A stretch of 64,000 nucleotides of DNA, taken from positions 51,146,508-51,210,507 of the forward strand of contig CM054157.1 in NCBI GenBank assembly GCA_028751875.1, given 5' to 3'. The position numbers were made by a program, and so were the translations under genes. Numbering within the stretch: the stretch's first letter is position 1; each line of letters starts with the position of its first letter. Positions 34,701 through 44,497 of the stretch are shown here, in pieces. The notes under the pieces were generated by a model. The model was given only the letters and a program-made list of their open reading frames with translations. It had not been told where the DNA came from and searched no databases. The stretch comes from Rapana venosa. Lineage: Eukaryota; Mollusca; Gastropoda; Neogastropoda; Muricidae.

Positions 34701-34905
34701 CAGTCCCCAAGATGATGTAACTCCTGTCAGCACCGCCACCACTGTTTGTGTTTGTGTTAGTACACTTTCCCTTTACAATCGGCAAGCCTGACACGTCTTC
34801 TGGGAACAGTTTTTCTTTCTTGTTGATTACCAGAACCACACTAATTCCTCCCAGGGGTTTCCATTCCAAGAGTATTCCCCCGGGAAAGTCATCATTCCCC
34901 ATCAC
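34633..34905 (-). other. Unrecognised open frame, 90 codons
   Basis: Minus-strand frame with a fairly ordinary composition (GGISVVLVINKKEKLFPEDV in its middle). I recognise no family. It lies in a TRIM37 intron and could be part of an unclassified repeat. Splice signals were not convincing. Confidence 0.25.
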
Positions 34906-35520
34906 AATGTTTTGACAACCGAACTATGACCACCACCTTTCGAAACCGTGTGTTTCTCTTGCTGTCCCTTAATCGACGCTGTACACTTGTCATTAGAGTA
35001 GACACATACGTTTCACAAACCAGTACAAGTCATCCACTTTCAGCCAAAGTCCCCGCTCTTCCCGCCCTCAGCGCCTCAGAAGACACACCGACTTTTGTCT
35101 GTTGTGGACACACAGTAAACAAGTGAATCTGGTGTGGCGAGGGGATTCCCAATTTACGCTGACACAATTTCTTTTAACACTGGTTTGTTTTTCCTTTTGT
35201 TTCCCCACATCGACAGGAGTCCCAATGTACACAAAGGCCTTCCAAGACACTGTTATTGCACCTTGGCGACTTGCCTGCTTCATGGGTTGTCTACTTCTTT
35301 GAACATCGCGACGCTTGACAAGGGGTTTCTGCGATAGAACGAACACGGGAGTTTCTGTTCACACCGGTCCGCTTCTGTTGAAACTGGCTTTCGCTGGCTT
35401 CAATTTGCAAGACGAACACAACACTGCCGCTCTCCCCCGCGACTTTCCAAAACCCATTAAAGTTGCCGATAGCAGGGCTTAAATTGTTTTTACAGTAGCT
35501 GGAAGGCCCGTAACGACATT
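34906..35520. other. Intronic sequence, nothing recognised
   Basis: Clean sequence with short frames on both strands (for example 35134-35337 plus, 35346-35068 minus) that lack known motifs; possibly an unclassified repeat. Confidence 0.4.
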
Positions 35521-35603
35521 TTAAGCTAAAATCAAAAATTGCAGCAGCTTACTAACACACACCCGTTCAGTTTTCGTCCCGAACGTCTCCCTGACCAAGA
35601 AAG

Positions 35604-35609
35604 AGCGAG

Positions 35610-35648
<39 letters not shown>

Positions 35649-35687
35649 AGAGAGAGAGAGAGAGAAAGGGAGAGAGAGAGAGAGAAA

Positions 35688-35732
<45 letters not shown>

Positions 35733-35826
35733 GAGAGGGGAAGAGAGAAGAGAGAGAGAGAAAGAGAAGCAAGAAGAGAGGAGAGAGAGAGAGAGTCAAA
35801 GTCAAACTTTTATTTCATATGGTACA

Positions 35827-35874
<48 letters not shown>
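35604..35874 (+). repeat. (GA)n and (GT)n microsatellites around a LINE-like 3' end
   Basis: GA-rich 35604-35795, a short unique piece TCAAAGTCAAACTTTTATTTC (35795-35817) and (GT)n 35829-35873. On the minus strand the unique piece reads GAAATAAAAGTTTGACTTTG, like the 3' ends of LINEs elsewhere in the window. Confidence 0.85.
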
Positions 35875-36019
35875 CGATCAATTTTTCCGCTGCATATTCT
35901 ATTTTGGGTAGTGTGATGTACCGCCATGAGACTGAAAACAAATCTTCAGTCTTCTTCTTATCATTATTATCGCTTTTATTACTATAATTAAATCATTATT
36001 ATGATTACCCTGAGTTTAA

Positions 36020-36395
36020 AGATGATGATGATATGATGAGGGATGATGATGATGATGATCATCCCCAACATCATCATTATTATTATTATTATCAATTGAT
36101 TGATTGATTCGTTTATAGATTTGTGGGGAGTTAATGGATACATACATAAATACATATAGAGTTACATGAACAGATACATAGATGCATGCGTGCGTGCGTG
36201 CGTGGGTGGGTGCGTGCGTGGGTGCGTGCCTGCGAGTATGCATCCGTCTATTCATTTATATGTCCGTCCATGCATTCCTAATAAAAACGATCAATCAAAT
36301 CGAAAAGTCAACAAAATATACCTATCAACGAATCAATCAATCAATCAATCAATAATCAATCAATCAATCAACCAACCAATCGATCAATCAATCGG
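36020..36395 (+). repeat. Mixed simple repeats (GAT)n, (ATT)n, (GCGT)n, (ATCA)n
   Basis: GATGAT 36020-36060, ATTATT 36074-36092, TGCGTGCG 36186-36235 and ATCAATCA 36328-36395, the last ending just beside a TRIM37 donor site. Confidence 0.9.
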
Positions 36396-36405
36396 TCAGG
36401 CATAC

Positions 36406-36482
36406 CTAGACATTTCTTGCGGCCCACCTGTCAGTTGCAGAAACACAGACAGGAAATGACCTTTGGCTTTTCCTTTGCCGTC
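36406..36482 (-). CDS. TRIM37: TRIM37-like exon, MATH domain middle
   Basis: 77-bp minus-strand exon, acceptor TTTTGTGTGCAG, donor GTATGC. It starts in phase 0 and encodes DGKGKAKGHFLSVFLQLTGG plus PQEMS and two bases. This aligns with [20 protein letters not shown] and the following residues of the vertebrate TRIM37 MATH domain. The two leftover bases AG are completed by G from exon 32382-32134. Flanked on both sides by long simple repeats. Confidence 0.92.
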
Positions 36483-36529
36483 CTGCACACAAAAGATCAT
36501 GATACTGATAAAAATTATAGTAAGAATGA

Positions 36530-37275
36530 AGAAGACACTACTACTATACTACTACTACTACTACCACCACCACCGCCACTACAAACTAACTACTGCTACT
36601 ACTACTACTACTACACTGCTGCTGCTACTCCTACCACCACTACTACTGCTACTACCGCTACTAACATTGCCCACTACTACTACTACTACTTCTCAATCTT
36701 TTACAATAATTACTGCATCTATTACTATAATAATAATAAATGGAATTTATATAGCGCTGTATCTTGCACAGACAAATCAAAGCGCTTAATGACTGCAATA
36801 ACTACTTCTGCTACTACTTTTAAAAGCTCCTGCTACGCTATTGTTGTTGCTGTGCTGCTGCTACTACTAAACTACTCCCAAACCACCACTTCCACTACCA
36901 CATACATTTCATTGGCAAGTGTGTTATTGTTTTAATCTTTTTGTTGTTGCTCTCCTTCTTCTACCACTACTAAGGTTACCCAAAATTTTTTTCAGTCGTT
37001 GGTTTGGGTCTAATAATTCTACTACCACCGCTACTACTACTGCTACTACCACTTCTATTTCTGGTGGTACTACTACTACTACTACTCTCTGCGGCTGCTC
37101 TGCTGCTGCTGTGTTGCTACTGCTACTACTACTACTGCTGCTGCTCCCTGCTGCTACTGCTGCCACCACCACCACCACCAACCTCCACCACCACCACCAC
37201 CACTGCTGCTGCTGCTGCTGCTCCTCCTCCTACTACTACTTCCACTCCTCCTCCTCCTTCTACTCCTGTCAGATC
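36530..37275 (+). repeat. Very long imperfect triplet-repeat array in a TRIM37 intron
   Basis: (CTA)n, (CTG)n, (CAC)n and related triplets cover most of 36530-36720 and 37018-37275, split by unique sequence at 36721-37017. Poly-Tyr, poly-Leu, poly-Thr and poly-Val proteins predicted here are repeat translations. It lies between the exons at 37526-37445 and 36482-36406. Confidence 0.92.
36731..36790 (-). mobile_element. Relic of the L2/CR1-like LINE 3' UTR
   Basis: AATGGAATTTATATAGCGCT with GTATCTTGCAC and CAAAGCGCTT matches the UTR block at 30080-30107/30426-30455, preceded by an (AAT)n tail. Only about 60 bp remain. Confidence 0.7.
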
Positions 37276-37444
37276 ATCTGTTAGTACAGGTGCTTGTTGC
37301 GTCTTACTTGCTGTTGTTCCTATTGGTTCCCCTCCCCACCCTCCACCCCGAATGCTACTGTCGTCACATCGTCCTTGTTCCCAACATGGTCAAACATTTT
37401 GTCACTGTGATAGATAGTTATCGTCATCAGCCTCACTCACTCAC

Positions 37445-37526
37445 GGGATAGATTTTCAGACGCCAGCGTAACCCGGCCAGACAGAGAGGAGGGCTGTACA
37501 CGGGATCTCCCTTCTGACGTAACACG
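37445..37526 (-). CDS. TRIM37: TRIM37-like exon, start of MATH domain
   Basis: 82-bp minus-strand exon, acceptor CGTCATTCAG, donor GTGAGT. Its first base completes a Ser codon from exon 41599-41407; then 27 codons follow without a stop. It reads [20 protein letters not shown] then WRLKIYP, aligning with [27 protein letters not shown] of vertebrate TRIM37, with the same residue count. The highly conserved DPVYSPPL block makes this one of the surest exons. Ends in phase 0, as the next exon requires. Confidence 0.95.
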
Positions 37527-37892
37527 CTGAATGACGTCATGGTGAAAGTGCACGTAGCGAAGGGAGGGACTACTTCGCTACAATAACAAACAATAATGAC
37601 ACATATTACAGCGCCCTTTGTGTTCTTTCTAGCGTGATTCTATCCAAACGTAGCTCTGTAGATAGGCAGGTATATAAATTATGAATGGAAAAAGGCCCTG
37701 GCCAAAAACCTTACCGCATGACACTGCCTTCTTTTTTCTTCTTTTTTTAAAAATGGAGATCAGATTTCAGTTGCTCCTGTCAGCAACTACGAAGTGATAT
37801 AATCACATTCATAGTCTCAGGGATACTGAATAGGGAATTTTTGTTTTCCTACTGCTTTTGTAATGAACATGAATAATTGAATAATTATTCTC

Positions 37893-37943
<51 letters not shown>

Positions 37944-38649
37944 GTTGCTTGTAGTTTCCTTTCCTTGCCTTGTTCTTCCTTTTTCCTCTGTTCTGATTTT
38001 CTGCTTTCACACTTCAGCTTCACGGCTCTTCTTTAGTCATCTGCTGCACTCCAATGGGGGTAATCTGTTGGTCTGCTTCCTCAGGGTTGTCTATGTTTGG
38101 TCTTTTCTGTAACATTCTAGGGCCGGCTGGGCTGGCATAGGGTTGTGCCTAGCAGATTGATTGGATGGGTAGAGACTGCCTTCTTCTGTACTCTCCATCA
38201 AAGGAAGAAACACATCCTATGAAATCGGAGTATAGCTGCCTATAATTATGTCAAGGTGCTTAAAAACAACCATGCACGCACATTTTGTATCCATTGTGTA
38301 CATACGGTCTGAGAGTAATTTCCATGTGTGATGAGTGAGACAGAGTGGATATTCTGGGTAACCCCTAAAATGTTAGGCCGGGGAACAGCCAAACATTTGA
38401 AGGCTGACTCTTTTTGTCTACACCGGAGGGCACTTCAAATCCAAATGGAGCTCTTGGAGCAAACATGCCCCAAAAGACAACCAAATTAAGATGCAAACCT
38501 AGTTTTCCTTACACAAAAGGATCTAAAACTGAAATTGCTCAATGGTCTTTACTAGTCAAACCTTTTCGAAATGCCTTTAGGCGAGTGCAATTGCTGTTTA
38601 TTTATTAACTGGTTCATTTAGAAACAATTTTGCTTTGGGTCATTCATCA
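37527..38649. other. TRIM37 intron, nothing else recognised
   Basis: Contains (TC)n at about 37892-37940 and unremarkable sequence. A short exon for the linker before the MATH domain could be hidden here, but I did not find one. Confidence 0.5.
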
Positions 38650-41140
38650 TTAGCCATTACACCCAGCGGTGTGTAGGGCAGCAACAAAGCGCTTCCACTC
38701 CTGCCTATTCTGGGCCAACCTAGTCACTGATCCCCAAGAGTGCTGCATGGCCTTCATCTCACTTTCTACAGTTCTTCTCCACGTTGCTTTGGTCTTCCTT
38801 TCTTTCTCCTTCCTTCTGGGGTCCAGTGCAATGCTGTTCTTGTGATTGACTGTGGGTCTCTTCGGAGGATGTGCCCAATCCACTTCCACCGTCGCCTGGT
38901 GATTATGGTTCCCATGTCTTCTTGCCTGCATCTCCGTAGTAGGTCTTCATTGGAGATCTTCTCTGGCCAAAAAATCCGAGAATTCTTCGCAGGCATATGG
39001 GTGTGGAAGGATCGAAGTTTGGTGAGATCCACTTCCGTCATCCTCCAGCACTCAGAACCGTACAGGAGCGTAGACACAACACAGCTCTGGTATAGCTTCA
39101 GCTTGTGTGTTGGTGCTGTACTGAGTTGATCTCCAGATATTGTTCATCTCCCTAAACACATTCCTGGCCTTGCCCAGTCTGTTGTGGATGTCTTCTTTTG
39201 TGCCGCCCTCTGGTTTGATGATGCTGCCAAGGTATGTGAACTTGTCTGTCTGGCGCAGGTCAGTTCCATTCACTTTCACAGGGGCTGGTGTGTTCACATT
39301 GAGCGACATTGTCTCCGTTTTCTTGGTGCTAATACGAAGCCCCACTTGCTGTCCGAATGTTTGGAGTCTGCTGGTCTTCTCCTGGATATGTTGGTGTGTG
39401 TGGGACAGCAGCGCCAGGTCATCCGCAAAGTCAAGGTCGTCTAGTGTTGAGAACAGTCTCCAGCGAATCCCTCTTGGGGTGTCTTCTGTCGTCTTCCTCA
39501 TCACCCAATCAATGGCCAGATTGAAGAGAACTGCTGACATCACACATCCTTGTCTTACTCCAGTCTTGACTTCGAAGACAGTGTTGCTATGGCCCACAGA
39601 GCATCTGAAGTTGTCATAGAAGCTTTTGATAAGGTGTACCAGTTTCGATGGGATGCCATAGTGTCGAAGGATACTCCAAAGGCTGTCTCTGTGTATGCTG
39701 TCAACTGCCTTTTCGAAGTCCCCAAAATTCACATACAGTTGTCTTTGCCACTCTGTGCACTGTTCGATGATGTTTCTGAGCGTGAATATCTGGTCTATAC
39801 ATCCTCGTTGCTTCCTGAAACCTGCTTGTTCTTTCCTCAAAGCATCGTCCACAGCGTCTGATATTCTTCTGATGATGACCTTGGCCAGTATCTTGCTTGG
39901 CACAGACAAAAGAGTGATTCCCCTCCAGTTGTTGCAGTTGCTCAACGTTCCTTTCTTGGGGATTTTGACTATCACTCCTTTGGTCCAATCATCAGGTACT
40001 TTTTCGTTCTTCCATGCAGCTGTGAACAGTGGTTGCAGTATGTCAGCTGCTAGTTCAGAATCTGCCTTGAACAGTTCGGCACCAAGGTTGTCCTGGCCTG
40101 GTGACTTGCCGTTCTCGAGAGTCTTGATGGCAGCCACTATCTCTTCCTTTGTTGGGGGGTTGACGTCAATGTCTAAGTCTTTTGTAGCTTCTGGGATGTC
40201 GGCTGTCTCGTCAGGTGGTGGTCGGTTGAGAACTTCCTGGAAGTGTTCATCCCATCTTTCTTCTTGCTCTTTCTCTGTTGTCAACAGTTTCCCTTGTCTG
40301 TCCCTGATTGGTCCCCCAGCGCTCCTCTTAAATTTGTTGCATACTTTCTTGGTGATCTTGTAGACTCCCTTGCTCTCCTTGGGCCGCCGCCTCTTCTGCC
40401 TCAGCTGCCAGCTGGTCCATGGCTTCTCTCTTGTCACGGCGTGCGAGTCTCTTCACTTTCCTGTGTGCCTCTCTGTACAACTCTTCCTGCCTCTCTCGTA
40501 GCCGTGGAGACTTTACTTGCAGAAGTCTCTTCTTGGTCTCTCTTCTTTCTTTGATGGCATCGAGGGTCTCTTGTTGGATCCAGTCATTGTTGGTCTTCTT
40601 CTTTTGATGGCCGATGTTGTCCTTGCTGCGCTCAGTGTACAGTTTACAGATCTGCTTCCATGTCGTATCTATGTCATGCTGTTCTGTCATGTTCTGCAGG
40701 ATGTGGAATCTGTTCCTCAGATCGTTGACGAATGCAGACTTCACGTTGGTGTCTCTCAATCGCTGGGTATCAAATCGCGCTTGAGTGGATGGTCTTGTGT
40801 TTTTTTTCAGTTTCATCTGGATGTGTGCTGTCACCAGGTGATGATCGCTCCCGACATCCGCACTTCGCTTGGTTCTCACATCCAGAAGAGATCTTCTCCA
40901 CTTACCATTGATCATCAGATGGTCAATCTGGTTCATATCTCTCCCATTCGGCGACGCCCAAGTCAGCTTGTGGATGTCCCGGTGCGTGAATAGGGTCCCT
41001 CCTATCACTAAGTTGTTCATGGCGCAGAACTCCACAAGTCTCTCCCCGTTGTCATTTCTGTTCCCCACCCCATGTTTTCCCATGACTCTCTCATAGTCGG
41101 TGTTGTCACTTCCGACCTTGGCATTGAGGTCTTTGCTTTG
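38650..41140 (-). mobile_element. RTE-like LINE, 5'-truncated, three frameshifts, minus strand
   Basis: Largest well-preserved element. It starts inside the endonuclease domain (DLNAKVGSDNTDY at about 41135-41097), keeps the catalytic C-terminal motif DVGSDHHLVTA (about 40865-40833), then the RT in frame 40437-39052: PDDWTKGVIVKIPKKG, EQAGFRKQRGCIDQIFTLR, GVRQGCVMSAVLFN, and FADD at 39429-39418 (intact). The C-terminal WKWIGHILRRDP and TWRRTVESEMKAMQ end at 38650. Frameshifts near 40385, 39108 and 38787 break the frame. Truncation in the endonuclease is typical of incomplete target-primed reverse transcription. It sits in a TRIM37 intron, in the gene's orientation. RTE-type assignment is by motif wording. 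Confidence 0.92.
39052..40437 (-). pseudogene. LINE reverse transcriptase frame (461 codons)
   Basis: Longest frame in the window. The start codon shown is only the first Met after a frameshift near 40385, since the preceding frame (41200-40328) carries the endonuclease end. RT boxes are in the usual order with catalytic FADD intact at about residue 337-340. It stops after a frameshift near 39108, so the C-terminal part lies in two further frames down to 38650. Not a host gene, despite the database habit of naming such proteins after host genes. Confidence 0.9.
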
Positions 41141-41406
41141 GGTACAAAAGTGAAATTCTATTTCAGATAGATTGAAATGCAAGTGAAGCCATGTAAACAA
41201 AATTAATTGTGAAGGGGTATAATTATGTGAAAGTAATTAATGTGTCAAATCATACCATTACTTGAAATCACTGAACTATGCCACTGATTTGCACATTCTT
41301 TTGATAAGCACCAGTTGAGTTTAAACACACAGATTAGCAAATTTATTAATCTTTATTTTGCCAAAACTCATTCAACAGTGTATTATTTTCATCTTTACAG
41401 GTTCAC

Positions 41407-41599
41407 CTGAACAGCTCAGTTGACACCGGCGTGGTGACGCAAGCAGGGCGGGGTTGGTGACGTAATCGCTGATATATGGTCATGACGTCAGCACTATCTT
41501 CCAGAAAGTGTGATGGGCATTGCATGACCATTCCTGCCTCTACTTTGTGCAGCACAGAGTCCCACAGCGTCCATTCCTCCCTCAGCTGCCGGGATTGAC
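41407..41599 (-). CDS. TRIM37: TRIM37-like exon, end of coiled coil and linker
   Basis: 193-bp minus-strand exon, acceptor TCACTTTCAG, donor GTGAAC. It reads GQSRQLREEWTLWDSVLHKV (first Gly completed from the previous exon), later DVMTIYQRLRHQPRPACVTT and PVSTEL, aligning with [20 protein letters not shown] and [20 protein letters not shown] of vertebrate TRIM37. It ends with two bases (AG) that join exon 37526-37445 in phase. Direct joining skips about 15 residues present in vertebrate TRIM37 between VTTPV and the MATH start, so either the linker is shorter here or a small exon was missed. Confidence 0.92.
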
Positions 41600-41739
41600 C
41601 TGAAAGTGAGGCCAAACTCAGTCATTAAAACAACACCAAATATCCATTCAGGCCGTACGTTGAAACATTCACATCACTCTCTCAACCTACTATACTGCTC
41701 CCTTAGGTTCTGAAGGAGCTGCTGGGACACTGCAGAGAT

Positions 41740-41810
41740 ATCAGACAGTGCGTCTAGGGCGAGGTGAACTCAGCGGAGCCCATCCCTCTCCAGTCAGCAG
41801 ATTGCATGTT
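41740..41810 (-). mobile_element. Possible fragment of LINE 5' region
   Basis: GAGAGGGATGGGCTCCGC (minus strand) and the GEGWAP..PRRT peptide it encodes match the 5' part of the LINE at 56645-59827 (GEGWAPPGLICPRHT). Too short to be certain. Confidence 0.35.
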
Positions 41811-44442
41811 AGGTATGTTCAGACATTCATGCCACTGTTCATGGCTGGATCAGCGAGGAAAGGGGGAGCTAGGTATGTTTTACGAGTGCACATGTAAATC
41901 AAAACACACGTCAATTTTATTTTAATTTACACGTTGTCAGGAATGCACCCGGGAAATTCAGGGAATGTTTTCCCGTGGGGTTGTTTTGGGTTTTTTGTTT
42001 TTTGTTTTTCTCCCCACCTAACTTTCCCCTGCACTCTGTCTCCTCAACACACCTGGAAATCCAAAGGGCCGTAAAAAATCATGAGAGAGAAGTTTGTGTG
42101 TACCCTCAATCCCGGCAGCCAAACTGGATTCAGGGGATTTTTTCTCCTATGATAGGACAAGGTTGTTTCCCACAGAGCTTGTCAGGGAAAAAACCCTTTC
42201 AAAAGAATAACAACATTTTGATGTAGGTTTTTGCATTTTGGATTATTTCAACGTGATAAACCCCTTTTTTTTTTTAAACTAAAATCCTATTTGGAAAATT
42301 CCTAAAAACCCCAGAGAGGTGGGGCCCCTTTGCGCCCTCCTTCCCTTTAGTTTTTACCCCGGGGGGAGGGGGCCCTGTCGAAACCATAGCATCCCCCCTC
42401 CCCCAGAAATTCTTTCTGGGAAAAATTTCTCTCTTTCACCCTCTTATTTTTCTGCCTTTTTTTCCCTTTTCTTCCTGTCCCCCCCTTTTCCCTTTTTTTG
42501 CCCTTTGGGGCCCTTTCCCCACATTTTTTCCCCTGAAAGAAACAAGTTCTAGAACAAAACCTTTCCCAAAAGCTCCTTTTTGGCTTTAAAGGGTTTTTCC
42601 AGACTGGTCTTCATGAACTGGGGGGACGGGGCGAATTTTCTGACACCCCCCTCCCCTTCACTTTTTGCACCTTCATTTTCCCGCTCCTGGCAATTTTAAA
42701 AACACCCCAAAAATACAGCACATGTGGAAAACACATACACCCTTTGAAACATGAAAACCTTTTTCTTTTTTTCCCTTTTCACTCTAGGAATTTTAAAGGA
42801 AAAAGGGGTTTAAAAAAAAAAAACCCCCAATCGATTCAAGGGGAAAATTTCCCCGGTTAACTTCAGCCCAACCCCCCCCTTGTGATGATTACATTTGAAC
42901 AGCTTTCAAATGATATCTATACCCGGGAAAATCTGAAACCCAAACCTAAAAGCCCCAATTTTTAAAACTCGTTTCAATTTCCTTCTTTTTTGGAATGTTT
43001 TTTGAAAACGGGAAATCAAAAAGAAAATGCTGGACTTTTCAAGGATGGAACATGAGAAAGCCCAAACTTGAAGTAGTTTGTGCCCCCAGTTTTTAAATTT
43101 TGCTTGAAAACAGGTTTTCTTAAATTTTGGGGGGGAAAAAAAAGAAACCAAAATGAAATTTTTTCTGAAAGTTGGAAATATACAATTTGTCAAGACGTTT
43201 TTGAATCCATTTGTGATCATTTAAGCTGGTAATTTTGAACCCGTTTCCCGTTAAAACCCTTTCTGCACCCCCTTTTTTAGCAAGAAAACCCCACTATCTT
43301 AGGGGGATGTTCCCACTGCCTTTACATTTGGGAAACCCCAAAATAAACCCCAAAAAGATCTAAATTTTAAATCGCCCCAAAAAAAAATAAGAACCTAAAA
43401 AAAAAGGTTTGGGAAAAGTACATAGAAGCCTTTAAAATTTAAAACTTTGCCATATTTTTGTCATAAAATTTAGGGAAAAAAAAACTGCCAATGTAAAAAA
43501 GACGTTTACTTTTCATTTTATCAACGAAAACGCTGCCCACTTTATTTGATTAAAAAAACTATCGGCCCAGTAATAGCTTTAAAAAAACAATCAGAAAAAT
43601 TTTTTTTTTAAAAATGTTTTTTCTAAACTTCAAAATGGGAAAATTTTTTGGTCTTCTTTTGTATCCCTTTGCAAGTCAATTCAAGCAAGAAAAAATTTTT
43701 AAAATTTCCAATTTACATTGAAAAAGAAAATAAATTGTTTTTTTTTCATGAACCCATCAAACAAAGAAAAAAAATTTCGAAATTTTTTATACTAAGCCCA
43801 CTACATTTGCTTCTTTTTCCATTAAATTAAACCGTAAAAAAAAAAAAAAAGGGGAAAAAATCGATAAGGAAATACATTAAAAAATACAAATTCCCCAAAC
43901 ATATACATAAACACAACCAAAACAAAACCATGCACACCTGAGCGCGTGCGGCTCACGAAAAATTTACACAAAAAATTTTAAAAATGTTTTAAAAAATTAA
44001 AAAAAAGAAAATCTTAAAAACGCCCCGGGAACAAACAAAAAAAACTTCATTTAGGTTTAATCCTTTTTTTCACTTTTTTAAAATTTTTTGAAAAAAAAAA
44101 AAGGTACAGGAAGGGAAAACTTAAAAATTTCTGGGCTTTTGTCATTACTGATAATTTTCCCTTAAATGACCTCCCTCCCCCCCTCCCCCACCCAGAAAAC
44201 GGGTGCTTTTTATGCGCTCAAATTTTCCCAAATGGGGGTTTTTAAAAAAAAGGGGACATTTCACCAATAACTATCAAAGCAAGAGAAGTCAAATAAGATT
44301 CCCCAAAAATTTATTATTATAATAAGAAAAATTTAAAAAACAACAAAAACCCAACCCCCAAATGAGACAACAATAAACCAAATGATCCCCATCCCCAAAT
44401 GAAAAACCATAACGTAAAAACCCAAAAAAGGAAATTTGGGAA

Positions 44443-44461
44443 AGGGGGGGGGGGGGGGGGT

Positions 44462-44496
<35 letters not shown>
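44443..44496 (+). repeat. Long poly-G tract
   Basis: Over 50 bases of G with one T; almost certainly a sequencing artefact within the smeared block. Confidence 0.85.

Positions 44497-44497
<1 letters not shown>

Noticed and set aside
35521..35916. Arg/Glu-rich or Leu/Ser-rich proteins of 94-125 codons
   Set aside because: Translations of (GA)n and (GT)n tracts.
36417..37417. Several 85-170-codon frames rich in Tyr, Thr, Leu, Val
   Set aside because: They are translations of triplet microsatellites; the only real coding here is the TRIM37 exons on the minus strand.
39140..40363. Plus-strand frames of 86-222 codons
   Set aside because: Antisense shadows of the minus-strand LINE reverse transcriptase.
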